Notes under the pieces: model-generated | Told to the model about the DNA's origin: nothing | Database searches by the model: none | The model's input: only the letters and a program-made list of their open reading frames with translations | Translations under genes and position numbers: made by a program | Shown here: positions 9,701 to 18,014 of the stretch, piece by piece | How the letters are laid out: every line of letters begins with the position of its first letter | How positions within the stretch are numbered: position 1 is the stretch's first letter | DNA from: Methanobacteriota archaeon | GTDB lineage: Archaea > Thermoplasmatota > Poseidoniia > Poseidoniales > Thalassarchaeaceae | Reading direction: 5' to 3' | Assembly: GCA_002716085.1 (NCBI GenBank) | Contig: PAYZ01000009.1 | Location: 91,768-155,767, forward strand | Length of the DNA stretch: 64,000 nucleotides

Positions 9701-10242
9701 TAGACTCGGACTCAGATACATGGATTGACCATGAAGGGGATGATTCTGTCGCACCATTAAGAGTCCATGGTTCGGGTTGGAAACCGAGAAGAATAGTTGC
9801 AATTAGAGATCTAAAGACATCTGAATCAGACTCTCCAAAGAACCGCCATTACAAGGGCCTCCTCGCAGAACTTCAACTTGCAATATATTCCAGAGCATGG
9901 GAGGAAGCACACCCGGGGGACCTGGTTCTAGCAGCCGGGATTTCGGTGTTCGGTCACAAACCAGAACACTTCCTCGAAACCTCATCACTTTACGACTCTT
10001 CTAAAGGAAATAAAATCGGCACACGAACATCAATTACTAGAGATTTACACAGATTCCAAGATGAGGACGAGAACCCTTCATCGGATCATTTCAGGGCTTG
10101 GCTGGCACAACGCCTCTCAGTAGCATTGAGGGTTGCTAACAATGCCAGATTAGGGAAGGTTCACCCCACACCCTCCAGAGCCGTTTGCACGTATTGTCCG
10201 GTAAGCGAAATCTGCAATGTTAGGATGGAGGGTTCATTCTGA
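6733..10242 (+). CDS. AddB-like PD-(D/E)XK nuclease with probable Fe-S cluster
   Basis: A large protein (about 1169 residues from the chosen ATG) resembling the AddB/RexB subunit of bacterial helicase-nucleases. The N-terminal two thirds is a degenerate helicase-like region without a clear Walker A. The C-terminal nuclease part shows SPTRLQSWLQCPRKGWL, a GELLHNVHH helix, RGSIDRVDIL, IRDLKT (the D...DLK catalytic core) and LQLAIYSRAW. It ends with CTYCPVSEIC, which with the earlier CPRK Cys matches an AddB-type 4Fe-4S ligand set. The open frame extends upstream into the preceding gene; ATG 6733 was chosen because the upstream part overlaps that gene out of frame. A GAGGAGGT sequence lies before an in-frame ATT at 6724, so initiation there is possible. 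Its stop overlaps the next gene. Confidence 0.75.
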   Translation: MPGWLKEQIRLQSLGIPSDDPSFLGRILIIYPTENSRRQALSSIDLHGGVDRTLHHTMESLLSSLIADLRLPRVIQNEGPLTSILHSECKKEAARLGFPLINPLPEMKWGKGKTEALVTLHRHLSRDLVANTWDGPGITTFRRIIHRMEKKLRFTHPDMVCERIIDSLEGGRVPFTISDIDGIIMLDQSPVMCRSFSETLLSLSKLRPIHQLTYPGNFRLGHHGFMLVDEHPIKDPKDLPKWVPPGRIPQEESSVQVNRILLRREQHSFQKAVSIVANRLDRGDAEVIIVDPALEKNRHRWEQLLGEIGISLERRKKPPSSHPIGHWILCLARLGHGAEAFSLDNLRALSLQSSIVPFEEPKQHPSGKEFSPIADSELLTRLARNEHVLGGPGALFKWIETLSRAPRDEKDGVKKESTQWWILCLAKSLWPLLRESDRQQISKLGNPIGCHSGQPLPLPMAATEGDVWLIHTLSLIDMESQMKRFSGRGLSPASAVKALIDERLILRKMQRISGQVIPTLGSEWVDELTSLAQKTRAMTGGPNFSGSVSVMRPEEALGCTADLFVMANLSSSSWDLRVPKAPFLGEDERHSLGILRPDGPIREARHCFQHILSSSPEVFVLDPSLDETAPPAAPIREWAQEFELTESKGHNEQNSMHPSPRHSRQIDGSLIRKGRPPIHPPLNPSSVSIPLDKVVQRDRERRQPSIAGTDGYLGEKNYPHLLSLDKLKFHAKTPEGVESPRTNNRWPVVGGTYNGKTTPSIDPRPLSPLATGAQVSDSRHGHSGESPQKIPVWSPTRLQSWLQCPRKGWLSKELGADRQELQDENIDSRTFGELLHNVHHDIIAQVLGFETSEERFLDGGSGQISVQRSGLDKYEVMQIALESLDSRAPWLERTDAVSIQRLRSLTGMTKEEWSSWLADPKPTPPKGRIGGIVTAELEVGDSAPLSIEWRIGIEDSEGMLIGLDPEITGKEGYEPIKIRGSIDRVDILPIDSDSDTWIDHEGDDSVAPLRVHGSGWKPRRIVAIRDLKTSESDSPKNRHYKGLLAELQLAIYSRAWEEAHPGDLVLAAGISVFGHKPEHFLETSSLYDSSKGNKIGTRTSITRDLHRFQDEDENPSSDHFRAWLAQRLSVALRVANNARLGKVHPTPSRAVCTYCPVSEICNVRMEGSF
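10227..10232 (+). promoter_or_regulatory. Shine-Dalgarno-like site supporting a non-canonical AddA-like start
   Basis: GGAGGG lies inside the last codons of the AddB-like gene. It is 6 bases before an in-frame CTG (10239) and 9 before an in-frame ATT (10242). No ATG, GTG or TTG exists in this frame between the TAG at 10221 and the GTG at 10293. Confidence 0.45.
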
Positions 10243-13200
10243 TTCGCCTCAATTCCGCACAGCGCCTAGCTCTTAACCTGGACTCGCACATCGTGATTGA
10301 TGCTGGTGCCGGTACTGGAAAGACCAGCACCATAGTCGATCGGGTAATTGAGCACTATCTGGCTAGCGATCAAAGGGCAACACGCCTCCTTCCCAAGCCA
10401 GCGAGAGCCCCAAGCATAGGAGCGGGCTTGGTCACATCGCCTAGCTCGGAGAGGACCAATCTGCAGAATTGGGAAGGGCTCCTACCCAGCGAGGTCGTTC
10501 TACTTACTTTCACAAACAGGGCGGCTGACGAGATGAAGGACCGCCTTAGGAAGGCGATTTCGAGAATTAGGCCAGGACCATTGGGGGACGACGGCCGCTA
10601 TCGTTACGATCCGAGAGTAAAGAGCCAGGGTTTCATCGAACAACTCCTCACTCTTCTCGAAGATGCACCAATCGGAACCATAGACTCCTTCCTTTCTCAA
10701 TTGGTGTCCCCGTACCGAGGAAAATTGGGAGATGCTCTCAGTAGGGAGAATGTATCTGATGCATCAAGGGCAATTCTGGTGGAGACCGCACTCAGAACAA
10801 TTTGGAGGCTAGCAAGCGATAGATCCAGAATTGGAGATGCAGTTGATGCTGGAATACCAGCTCAAATAGTTTCGGAAGTTCTCTCAGCAAGGGATCGAGT
10901 AGCCCAGCACTACTCCGGGAGAACCTCTGCTTCTCGAGTTCTTCGTACTCTTGTAGGCAAATCGGTGTTCGTAGAAGAGTCTTCTAGGAAGGTCATGGAC
11001 GATGAGGGAAACGTAGATCGAGACAAGTTGCTAACTATGTTAATGTCATCCATAAATGAGGAGGACATTAATGACCAGGCCGAGAGGCTTCACAATATTG
11101 TAAGTGAGATATGCGAGACCATAAAGGAATGCATCCAATCTCCTTCTTCTGTTGGTTGGGCATCTGGGACTAGAATGGCCTGTCTGGAGGAGCTAGACAG
11201 AATTGGGCCACCTTCCAATGCATGGGGGAAGCTATGCTGGATGGGTCATCTGCTAACATGCACAGTCAGCCCATCTTCCTTAATGGCGAGAGACATGAAA
11301 CCCTTCCCAGGAATGAAGCTACCATCGGACGATTGGGAAGCAGGAATAAGGAGTTACTCCAAAATCGAAGACGCGAACCTCAAGAACAGATACAAATCCA
11401 CACTCAAGCAGAAAAAAGCAGAACTAACCAGAATCTGGTCAGATGATTTGGGCAGAATGGCTCTTCACTTTGTTCGAACTGCAATCCTTCTTGACGAAAC
11501 AAAACCCCCTCATTCTCCCAATAGATGGATGAAGCCGATTATTACACTGCCTACCGAGATCCCAGAGAGTCTAGAGAATCCGAACAAGAATCATCATTTC
11601 AGCCTTGAAGGAGAGATTCGGAACCTCAGGGACCTGCATCTTCTGCATCTCGGATTCCAAGGAGTGATGAAGAATCTAAAGCAACGAAATGAGGTCCATG
11701 ACTTCGATGACATACAGAGGCTTGCAGGCGACCTACTCCTAGCAAAATGCCCAGATGTATGTCGAACTTTCTACCACCCCTCTGTCCAACTGGCCTTAGA
11801 CTCAATCAATCCTGACCAACCATGGAGAGATGATCACATAGACCGTGCATTGGAAGCCATTTCGTATTTGGAGGAAAATCGGTATTCTGCCGGCGAAGCG
11901 ATATCAAGACTTGCCGCCATGCGTTCTGACCTCGAGAGCCGACTCCTCATACTTGGAGAAATTAGAAGGAGGTTCAGGGCGTTCATCGTCGATGAGGCTC
12001 AGGACAACTCGCCTCTCCAATGGAGGCTTCTATCTCGTTTATGGGGGCCTCGTGAGATCAGAGATGATGACAACCCAAGGCCAGACACTCCTTGGGAACC
12101 TACGGTTTGCTATGTCGGCGATGTCAAGCAGAGCATCTATGCCTTTAGACAGGCGGAAGTAACAGGATTCCTCGATTTCGCAAAGTCCCTCAGAGCAATA
12201 AACGTCCACGAGCTCTCTAGCGTTCCAGAACTTACTAGAAAGCCCCCACTCAGGCGGGAGTCTCACAGCAGGGATCCTAGAAACGACCACATTTCATCCA
12301 TTGCCAAGGCATCTGAGTACATGGAGAGGGGGGGAAGAGACCTAGTTCCTTGGATCCCCTTCGATGCAACCGACTGGGACCTTCCAGCCCCGTCAATAGA
12401 AGAGGTCAAAGCACGACAAGAGGGAATGGTCTCTCTCCAGGTAAATTATCGATCCGAGGGAGGACTCCTCGAGGTGATGAACGAGTGGTGGATGGACATT
12501 TTCTCCGACAGACACAGAATACTGTCCGAAGCCGATTTCTACGCATCTGCTCAGACTCTACACTCATTTCCCGAGAAGAGGAACAATAGGGGGGCAATCG
12601 AGTGGATTTGTCCCCCCGATTCAGAGCTCTCGACCAACCCTCCTGTGGATTTGGAGAAGCACCTCGATCCCTTTGGACCAGGCATCTCGGATAGACTCGA
12701 GAGGCAGGCCATGCTAATTGCTCTGAGGGCTAGAAGCCTTATTGAAGGAAATCCGATAAGAGTTAGGTCCTCTAGCGGGGAATGGAAAGAAGCCGATTCA
12801 GGGGGCCCAGTCGAACCACAGGACATCACAATCCTACTACCAAACAGAGTGAATCTGAGAGACGTTATAGTCCGGCACCTGAATGATGCCGGGGTTCCAG
12901 TACAAGTTGACCGGGAGGGTCCTCTGTTGGACCGTCCTGCAGCTTCGACCTTGGAGGGCCTAGTTCAGTTTGTAGCTAGGCCACAATCTCGTCACAATGC
13001 AGCTCGGGTCGCCAGCTCCCCTCTGGTCGGAATGAGCGATGGACAACTGCAGAGGTATCTTTCTTCGACAAATAGGGGGGAAGATTTGCTTTCTGCCATG
13101 CTAAACCATTCTATTGGCGAAAGACAGAGGTCATTGGTCTCCAGATGGCGCGAACTCTCTTCCTCTTCTATGCTTGCAGAACTTCTCGAGGACACTATCG

Positions 13201-15161
13201 ATAGATCAGACTTGCTTGTAGCTTATCCAGACGAAGTATCTCGACAGGATGCCGAGCAATTTGTTGAGATCTTCAGAAAATTGTCGGACGAGGTAGGCGG
13301 GGATCCAATTGTTCTCGCAGACCGATTGAGGGATTTGAGGGAGCAGAGCTCTCACGCTCTTGAGGCCAGCACTATCCCCCAAACGGATGCAGTCCGAGTG
13401 ATGACAATTCACAGCTCAAAGGGACTAGAGGCAAAGGTCATCATTCTTGCAGACCTATTTTCGACTAGACAGACCAATATGAAGAATGAGCAGAACAGCA
13501 GACTCATCGTCGGTCCAGAGATGTTTGCTGGACACCCCAAACCATGGCCCTCAGGAAAGACCCCAATATCCCCCCTCTGGGAACACGCTAAGCTTCTGAA
13601 CAGAGCTAGAAAGAACGCCGAGGCAAGGAGACTCCTCTACGTAGCTGCTACCCGAGCCGAGGAGAGGCTGATTATCGCTGGCTCCCCAAGTGGAACCGAG
13701 TGGGCTGAACACGAGGGAATCGTGATTCCTTGGGCCTACGACAAGTACGCTCCACAACTTGGCCAGATGTGGCTCGAGTCATTGAGGCAGGGATCTTTGA
13801 GGAGAGGGGAGCGAAGCTCGCCTTGGCTGAGCCAGACGGCCATTGAATCAGAACGAGAATCGCCTGCTAGTGGGAGCATCGCTCTCTGTCCAGAGGCACT
13901 TCTCGAAGACTCCTATCTTGGGGGGAGGAAGAAGGCCGGAATCCTGATGCTGCATCACCCAGATTGCTTCTCGGTCAACGGAAGCGATGGAAAGAGCTTC
14001 ACTACCCCAATCCAGAGGCTCGAAATAGTTGATCGGGCATCCCGAATCTATCGAGAGCCAGACTCGGATCCAATTCGTCCTGAAATCAACCAATATTCTA
14101 CAGTGGTCAGAGTTAATCCAAGCAAACTACCATCCTACTACGAGTGCCCTAGGTGCCATTGGATGGAAGTCAGGGCCGGTTTAGAACCGGGCCCAATAGT
14201 TGCTGATAGGGAATCCTCAGATTTCACTGATTCATCACTATCCTTCGACCCAGCAACGTTTGGAACTGTTTTCCATAGGATTATCGAGATCGGGATTGGA
14301 AACCCAGGCCCTGGAGAGAAAGGACCGAGCAGACCACTTCCCAAATCCTGGTCAACCCCTGCAGAAGACAGAATTACAGATGAAGGGATCCATAGAACCG
14401 CGTTCAATGAGCTACTCCCCCCAGGCACGGATATAGAAAAGGTAGCAGAGGCCACACGCATCATGGCCAAAAGAATCTCTGAGGGAAAAATAGGAGAGAT
14501 GGTCAGAGGTAAGACCGTAGATGGTAGGGATCTGGAGGGTCTCAGGACAGAGTTGCCATTCCACATTTCAATTCCGGTAAATTTCGACCCTATCACTAGG
14601 GGCAAGTGGTCTCCTGAAGGGGAGGAGGAACTAATCTCCATCGACTCTACGACAATAGAACTGAGTGGAGTAATCGACTTGGTTGTATGCACTACCAGCG
14701 TCGACGACAAATCCACCATTAGGGCCATTGATCTCAAGACTACAGACGCAAACTCCCTGAATAGCTCACCCCAAAGCGATCTACTTGAAGCACTTGGAGA
14801 CGACTCAATCGGTCCTTGCTGCCATGCAGAGAAATCTCTTCTTCACAAGCATAGACTCCAGATGGCCCTATATCACCTAGCTCTGGAAGGATTGGAATCC
14901 GACAGGGGAATAGAGGGCTTGCTCGAGCGAGAAACTCTGCCTCCGGCAATTCTTGTTGGACTTACCGGGAGACTAGTGGAGTATCCACTTGAGGTTCTTG
15001 AAAGGGCAAAGGAGGAACTCTTTGAAACACTGGCCCTTACAGCTCGAATGTCTCTTGCTTCCGAATTCCCCCTCTCTGTGGTCGAGGAACAACACGGAGC
15101 ACGAATCTCAAAGTGCCAGATCTGCACGCTTTCTGAGGGAATCCAGTCGAAGAGTCCATGA
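10239..15161 (+). CDS. AddA-like UvrD/Rep-family helicase-nuclease, probable CTG or ATT start
   Basis: About 1640 residues. Superfamily I helicase motifs in order: a Q-motif-like LNSAQRLALNLDSH; Walker A AGAGTGKTS; VLLTFTNRAADEM; Walker B VDEAQDNSPLQ; GDVKQSIYAFR; VNYRSEG; VMTIHSSKGLEAKV; YVAATRAEERL. A C-terminal PD-(D/E)XK domain follows (FGTVFHRIIE, GVIDLVV, AIDLKTTD, LQMALYHLAL), flanked by Cys pairs YECPRC and KCQIC. This is the AddA/RecB-type layout: a motor plus nuclease that would resect DNA double-strand ends with the upstream AddB-like partner. Starting at GTG 10293 would delete the Q-motif, so the start must lie upstream, at CTG 10239 or a nearby ATT. The CTGA overlap with the AddB-like stop implies translational coupling. 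Confidence 0.85.
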   Translation: MIRLNSAQRLALNLDSHIVIDAGAGTGKTSTIVDRVIEHYLASDQRATRLLPKPARAPSIGAGLVTSPSSERTNLQNWEGLLPSEVVLLTFTNRAADEMKDRLRKAISRIRPGPLGDDGRYRYDPRVKSQGFIEQLLTLLEDAPIGTIDSFLSQLVSPYRGKLGDALSRENVSDASRAILVETALRTIWRLASDRSRIGDAVDAGIPAQIVSEVLSARDRVAQHYSGRTSASRVLRTLVGKSVFVEESSRKVMDDEGNVDRDKLLTMLMSSINEEDINDQAERLHNIVSEICETIKECIQSPSSVGWASGTRMACLEELDRIGPPSNAWGKLCWMGHLLTCTVSPSSLMARDMKPFPGMKLPSDDWEAGIRSYSKIEDANLKNRYKSTLKQKKAELTRIWSDDLGRMALHFVRTAILLDETKPPHSPNRWMKPIITLPTEIPESLENPNKNHHFSLEGEIRNLRDLHLLHLGFQGVMKNLKQRNEVHDFDDIQRLAGDLLLAKCPDVCRTFYHPSVQLALDSINPDQPWRDDHIDRALEAISYLEENRYSAGEAISRLAAMRSDLESRLLILGEIRRRFRAFIVDEAQDNSPLQWRLLSRLWGPREIRDDDNPRPDTPWEPTVCYVGDVKQSIYAFRQAEVTGFLDFAKSLRAINVHELSSVPELTRKPPLRRESHSRDPRNDHISSIAKASEYMERGGRDLVPWIPFDATDWDLPAPSIEEVKARQEGMVSLQVNYRSEGGLLEVMNEWWMDIFSDRHRILSEADFYASAQTLHSFPEKRNNRGAIEWICPPDSELSTNPPVDLEKHLDPFGPGISDRLERQAMLIALRARSLIEGNPIRVRSSSGEWKEADSGGPVEPQDITILLPNRVNLRDVIVRHLNDAGVPVQVDREGPLLDRPAASTLEGLVQFVARPQSRHNAARVASSPLVGMSDGQLQRYLSSTNRGEDLLSAMLNHSIGERQRSLVSRWRELSSSSMLAELLEDTIDRSDLLVAYPDEVSRQDAEQFVEIFRKLSDEVGGDPIVLADRLRDLREQSSHALEASTIPQTDAVRVMTIHSSKGLEAKVIILADLFSTRQTNMKNEQNSRLIVGPEMFAGHPKPWPSGKTPISPLWEHAKLLNRARKNAEARRLLYVAATRAEERLIIAGSPSGTEWAEHEGIVIPWAYDKYAPQLGQMWLESLRQGSLRRGERSSPWLSQTAIESERESPASGSIALCPEALLEDSYLGGRKKAGILMLHHPDCFSVNGSDGKSFTTPIQRLEIVDRASRIYREPDSDPIRPEINQYSTVVRVNPSKLPSYYECPRCHWMEVRAGLEPGPIVADRESSDFTDSSLSFDPATFGTVFHRIIEIGIGNPGPGEKGPSRPLPKSWSTPAEDRITDEGIHRTAFNELLPPGTDIEKVAEATRIMAKRISEGKIGEMVRGKTVDGRDLEGLRTELPFHISIPVNFDPITRGKWSPEGEEELISIDSTTIELSGVIDLVVCTTSVDDKSTIRAIDLKTTDANSLNSSPQSDLLEALGDDSIGPCCHAEKSLLHKHRLQMALYHLALEGLESDRGIEGLLERETLPPAILVGLTGRLVEYPLEVLERAKEELFETLALTARMSLASEFPLSVVEEQHGARISKCQICTLSEGIQSKSP

Positions 15162-15183
15162 GTGAGCACTCTGGGAAGAGGTC

Positions 15184-16602
15184 ATGGCCCTTGACCTAGG
15201 ACACATGATGAATAGAAGTGATGAGATCTGGGAGGAATCAATATTGCCCAGCCTTTCTGAATTCATAGAAATCAAGGCACTTTCACCACTCTTTGAGCCC
15301 AAGTGGGCTGAGATCGGGGAGCTAGATGCCACCATAGAACTATTTTGCCAATGGTTGGATAGTCAAGGAATTGAGGGCCTGTCCTACCAGACTCATAGGA
15401 TAGAAAACCTATCGCCAGTATTACTTGTGACAATAGAGGGAACCGGTCCGGGAGAAGTGATCTTCTACTCCCATCTAGACAAGCAGCCGTCAAAGCCAGA
15501 GCTATGGTCGGAGGGACTCCATCCCCTCAAAGCAGTACGGAGGGATCCATGGCTGTTCGGTCGTGGTTCTGTAGACGACGGATACGGGGGATATCTTTGT
15601 GCCACCTCAGTTAGGCTTCTTCAGGAAGCCGGAGAACCCCATCCTCGTTGCACGATGATAATCGAGACCTGCGAGGAATCAGGATCATTTGATCTACCTC
15701 CATACTTAGAGGCCTTGACAGAACAACTCGGTGATCCCGACATGGTTGTGGTTATGGATAGCGGAGGGCCAGATTATGATCATATTTGGATGACTGAAGC
15801 CCTAAGGGGGCTTGTTTCGGGGACGCTTTCGGTGAAAGTCTCCAATGAAGGAATCCATTCAGGAAACTCAGGGGGCTCGATACCCTCTTCGTTCAGAATT
15901 CAGAGGATTCTTCTCGATAGAGTTGAAGATTCAGCCACTGGGAGAGTTTTGATTCCAGAGATGCATGTAGAGATTTCTCAGGAAGTCATGGAGAAAGCCT
16001 CCGCACTAACCGAAATAGTGGGTAATAGCATCTGGGAGCAATTCCCCACAGTCGACACCCTGAAGCAAGCATCGGATACTACAGAGGACATGATTATCGC
16101 TATGAATTGGGAGCCAACTCTGTCAATTATCGGAGCAGACGGCATACCTTCTGTCCAGGATGCGGGTAACGTTCTTCGTACAAACACAGACCTGAAGCTT
16201 AGCTTCAGGATTCCCCCCGGGGTCGATTCTCAGTCGGCACTAGAACGAGCAAAGGAAACTCTAGAGGACAATCCCCCCTATGGGGCAGAAGTAACTTTCA
16301 CTCCAGACTCTTGTGCAGATGGATTCCACGCCCCTCCCCTTGAAGGATACATTTCAGAAGCTATTCAGAAAGCTTCCACAGAGCTAACAGGGCTGCCTCC
16401 TTTGGCAACATGGACCGGGGGAACGATCCCCTTCATGGCAATGATGCAGGGCAAATATCCTGAGTCAATGTTCCTGTGTACTGGAGCCTCAGGACCAGGG
16501 AATAACGCCCATGGTCCTGACGAAAAGTTGCATATCCCTTCATCCAAAAGACTCACAGTAGCGCTATCAGCAACAATCGCAGCTATTTCACAAACCCCCT
16601 GA
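15184..16602 (+). CDS. M20-family metallopeptidase (dipeptidase/carboxypeptidase type)
   Basis: A 472-residue cytoplasmic zinc peptidase of the M20/ArgE/CPG2 family, which removes C-terminal residues or splits dipeptides. Metal-site motifs are FYSHLDKQP (His), GRGSVDDGYGG (bridging Asp), ETCEESGS (catalytic Glu plus metal Glu), VVMDSGG (Asp) and a late NNAHGPDEKLH (His). The spacing includes the usual dimerisation insert. The start at 15184 follows a GAGGT sequence almost directly. The ATG pair at about 15205 is an alternative. It lies 22 bases behind the AddA-like gene, so it may be cotranscribed without being functionally linked. Confidence 0.88.
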   Translation: MALDLGHMMNRSDEIWEESILPSLSEFIEIKALSPLFEPKWAEIGELDATIELFCQWLDSQGIEGLSYQTHRIENLSPVLLVTIEGTGPGEVIFYSHLDKQPSKPELWSEGLHPLKAVRRDPWLFGRGSVDDGYGGYLCATSVRLLQEAGEPHPRCTMIIETCEESGSFDLPPYLEALTEQLGDPDMVVVMDSGGPDYDHIWMTEALRGLVSGTLSVKVSNEGIHSGNSGGSIPSSFRIQRILLDRVEDSATGRVLIPEMHVEISQEVMEKASALTEIVGNSIWEQFPTVDTLKQASDTTEDMIIAMNWEPTLSIIGADGIPSVQDAGNVLRTNTDLKLSFRIPPGVDSQSALERAKETLEDNPPYGAEVTFTPDSCADGFHAPPLEGYISEAIQKASTELTGLPPLATWTGGTIPFMAMMQGKYPESMFLCTGASGPGNNAHGPDEKLHIPSSKRLTVALSATIAAISQTP

Positions 16603-16637
16603 TTAGCCCGTACTTTCCAATCCTGATGCCGCCGGGG

Positions 16638-16644
16638 TTATATC
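16638..16644 (+). promoter_or_regulatory. TATA-like box for the coiled-coil gene
   Basis: TTATATC lies 25-31 bases upstream of the ATG at 16669. It is one of the clearest TATA-like elements in the window and fits leaderless initiation. Confidence 0.45.
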
Positions 16645-16668
16645 GGGGTCACCTGCGCACCACGTAGG

Positions 16669-17298
16669 ATGATCGGCCAAGACGAGTCCGCAGGAGCGGA
16701 TACTCAACAGACTATTCAGGACCTAGAGCAGCAGGCTGCAAAGGACAAGGAAGCTCTGGACAAACTCCTGGTCGCCTATCAGGCCCAAGAGGCCGACATT
16801 GGTGAGCTAAAGGCGCAGGTTGAGACGCTTAACAGGGAACTTATCGATAAGGAGACTGAGAAGGAGGGGATAAACAACCTACTCTCCAATCTTAGGAGGC
16901 AGAAGGATGAGATGGAGGTCGATCTCGCGAAGGCGAACACAAAAATCCCCTACTTAGAAAGCAAGCTGGAGAAAACGGAGGAGTTGCTTGATAGAGAGAA
17001 GGCAAGACTGGGCACCGCAATCACCCTCGCCGAGGAGATTGACGAGTCTAACCAGGCTGCACAGGCAGAACTTGCCGCAAGGGATGATTGGTATATCCAG
17101 CATATGCAAGTTTTCGAGGAGCTAAACGAGGCGATCAAGACTAGACATGACATGATTGACAGGGCTGTGGAAACCGCTAAGGAGATCCAATCTAAGCAGG
17201 AGACTTTCCAAGCTCAGAAGCAGGCTGTAATTGAGGAAATTAAGCAAATGGAATCGGAAGAGGAAGAGTCAGAAGACTCTGAGCTAGAGAACGAATAA
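16669..17298 (+). CDS. Coiled-coil protein of unknown function
   Basis: A 209-residue, highly charged protein that is almost entirely predicted heptad-rich coiled coil (residues about 10-195), for example IQDLEQQAAKDKEALDKL and NNLLSNLRRQKDEMEVDL. There is no signal peptide or membrane segment. The C-terminus is an acidic Glu/Ser tail. No enzymatic motif is visible. Such proteins can be structural, chromosome-associated or scaffold-like, but the sequence does not decide. It has its own promoter-like box and ends 3 bases before the convergent acyltransferase gene. Confidence 0.7.
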   Translation: MIGQDESAGADTQQTIQDLEQQAAKDKEALDKLLVAYQAQEADIGELKAQVETLNRELIDKETEKEGINNLLSNLRRQKDEMEVDLAKANTKIPYLESKLEKTEELLDREKARLGTAITLAEEIDESNQAAQAELAARDDWYIQHMQVFEELNEAIKTRHDMIDRAVETAKEIQSKQETFQAQKQAVIEEIKQMESEEEESEDSELENE

Positions 17299-17300
17299 CT

Positions 17301-18014
17301 CTACTCTCCCACATTCTTGATGAATCTAGCCGGAATTCCTGCCCAGACCTCTCCTGAAGGGACATCTGTCCACTTTGGTACTACCGCCCTGGATCCAATC
17401 ACAGCACCATCACCAATTGTGCATCCTGGTTGAACTATGCTCCCTCCACCAATCAAAGCACCATTTCCGACTCTGACGGGGGCGAGAACAATCTCTCCGC
17501 TTTCTACAAGATGCCCGTTAATCGTAGCGCCCCCGCCGACTACAACCCCGTCGCCGAAGATCAACATCGATGCGTCGTTTATGTTCTCTGAGTTTAGCTG
17601 GACTCCCTTTCCGATCTTAGCCCCCATCATTCTGTAGTACAGGTTTGCCAGGAAGGAAGGCACAACCTGCTTTAGGAACATCTGGGCCACCCTGTGGAAA
17701 ACTAAAGAGAAGGCCCACTGTATTGTGATGAACGACCTCAGTGGATACCTTCCTTCAGGCTTCCTGATCCTGAACATACCTCCGAGTACCCCGCATATTA
17801 CAATCAGGCTAACACCCCAAATGATGTATCCGAGGCCCAATGAGATACAAGTCACTACAACCTCGATAACCCTGTCTTGGCCATCTGTGGTTGCAGTCAT
17901 CCAGTCGAAGAAAAGATAGGATGGGACAATGGCAAGTCCGATAATTACACCTACCAGTGCCATTACCAAGACTGACAGAACGTGTTGGACCCTTCCGAAG
18001 GAGTTCAAACTCAC
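17301..18014 (-). CDS. Membrane-anchored hexapeptide-repeat (left-handed beta-helix) acyltransferase
   Basis: A 237-residue protein. The N-terminal half has about two transmembrane helices (residues about 12-35 and 50-75) and an amphipathic stretch. The C-terminal half (about 125-235) has hexapeptide repeats with the [LIV]-G-x-x-x-x periodicity, ending in GNGALIGGGSIVQPGCTIGDGAVIGSRAVVPK and a WAGIPARFIKN cap typical of trimeric acyl or acetyl transferases. Substrate unknown. It overlaps the end of the upstream UMF1 transporter gene by 4 bases (ATGA type), so the two are an operon. A similar module ends the Pls-type proteins of NRPS clusters. Confidence 0.75.
   Translation of the reverse strand: MSLNSFGRVQHVLSVLVMALVGVIIGLAIVPSYLFFDWMTATTDGQDRVIEVVVTCISLGLGYIIWGVSLIVICGVLGGMFRIRKPEGRYPLRSFITIQWAFSLVFHRVAQMFLKQVVPSFLANLYYRMMGAKIGKGVQLNSENINDASMLIFGDGVVVGGGATINGHLVESGEIVLAPVRVGNGALIGGGSIVQPGCTIGDGAVIGSRAVVPKWTDVPSGEVWAGIPARFIKNVGE

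Noticed and set aside
10293-10295. GTG as start of the AddA-like gene
   Set aside because: It would remove the conserved Q-motif and begin just before Walker A; sequence upstream in frame is clearly coding.
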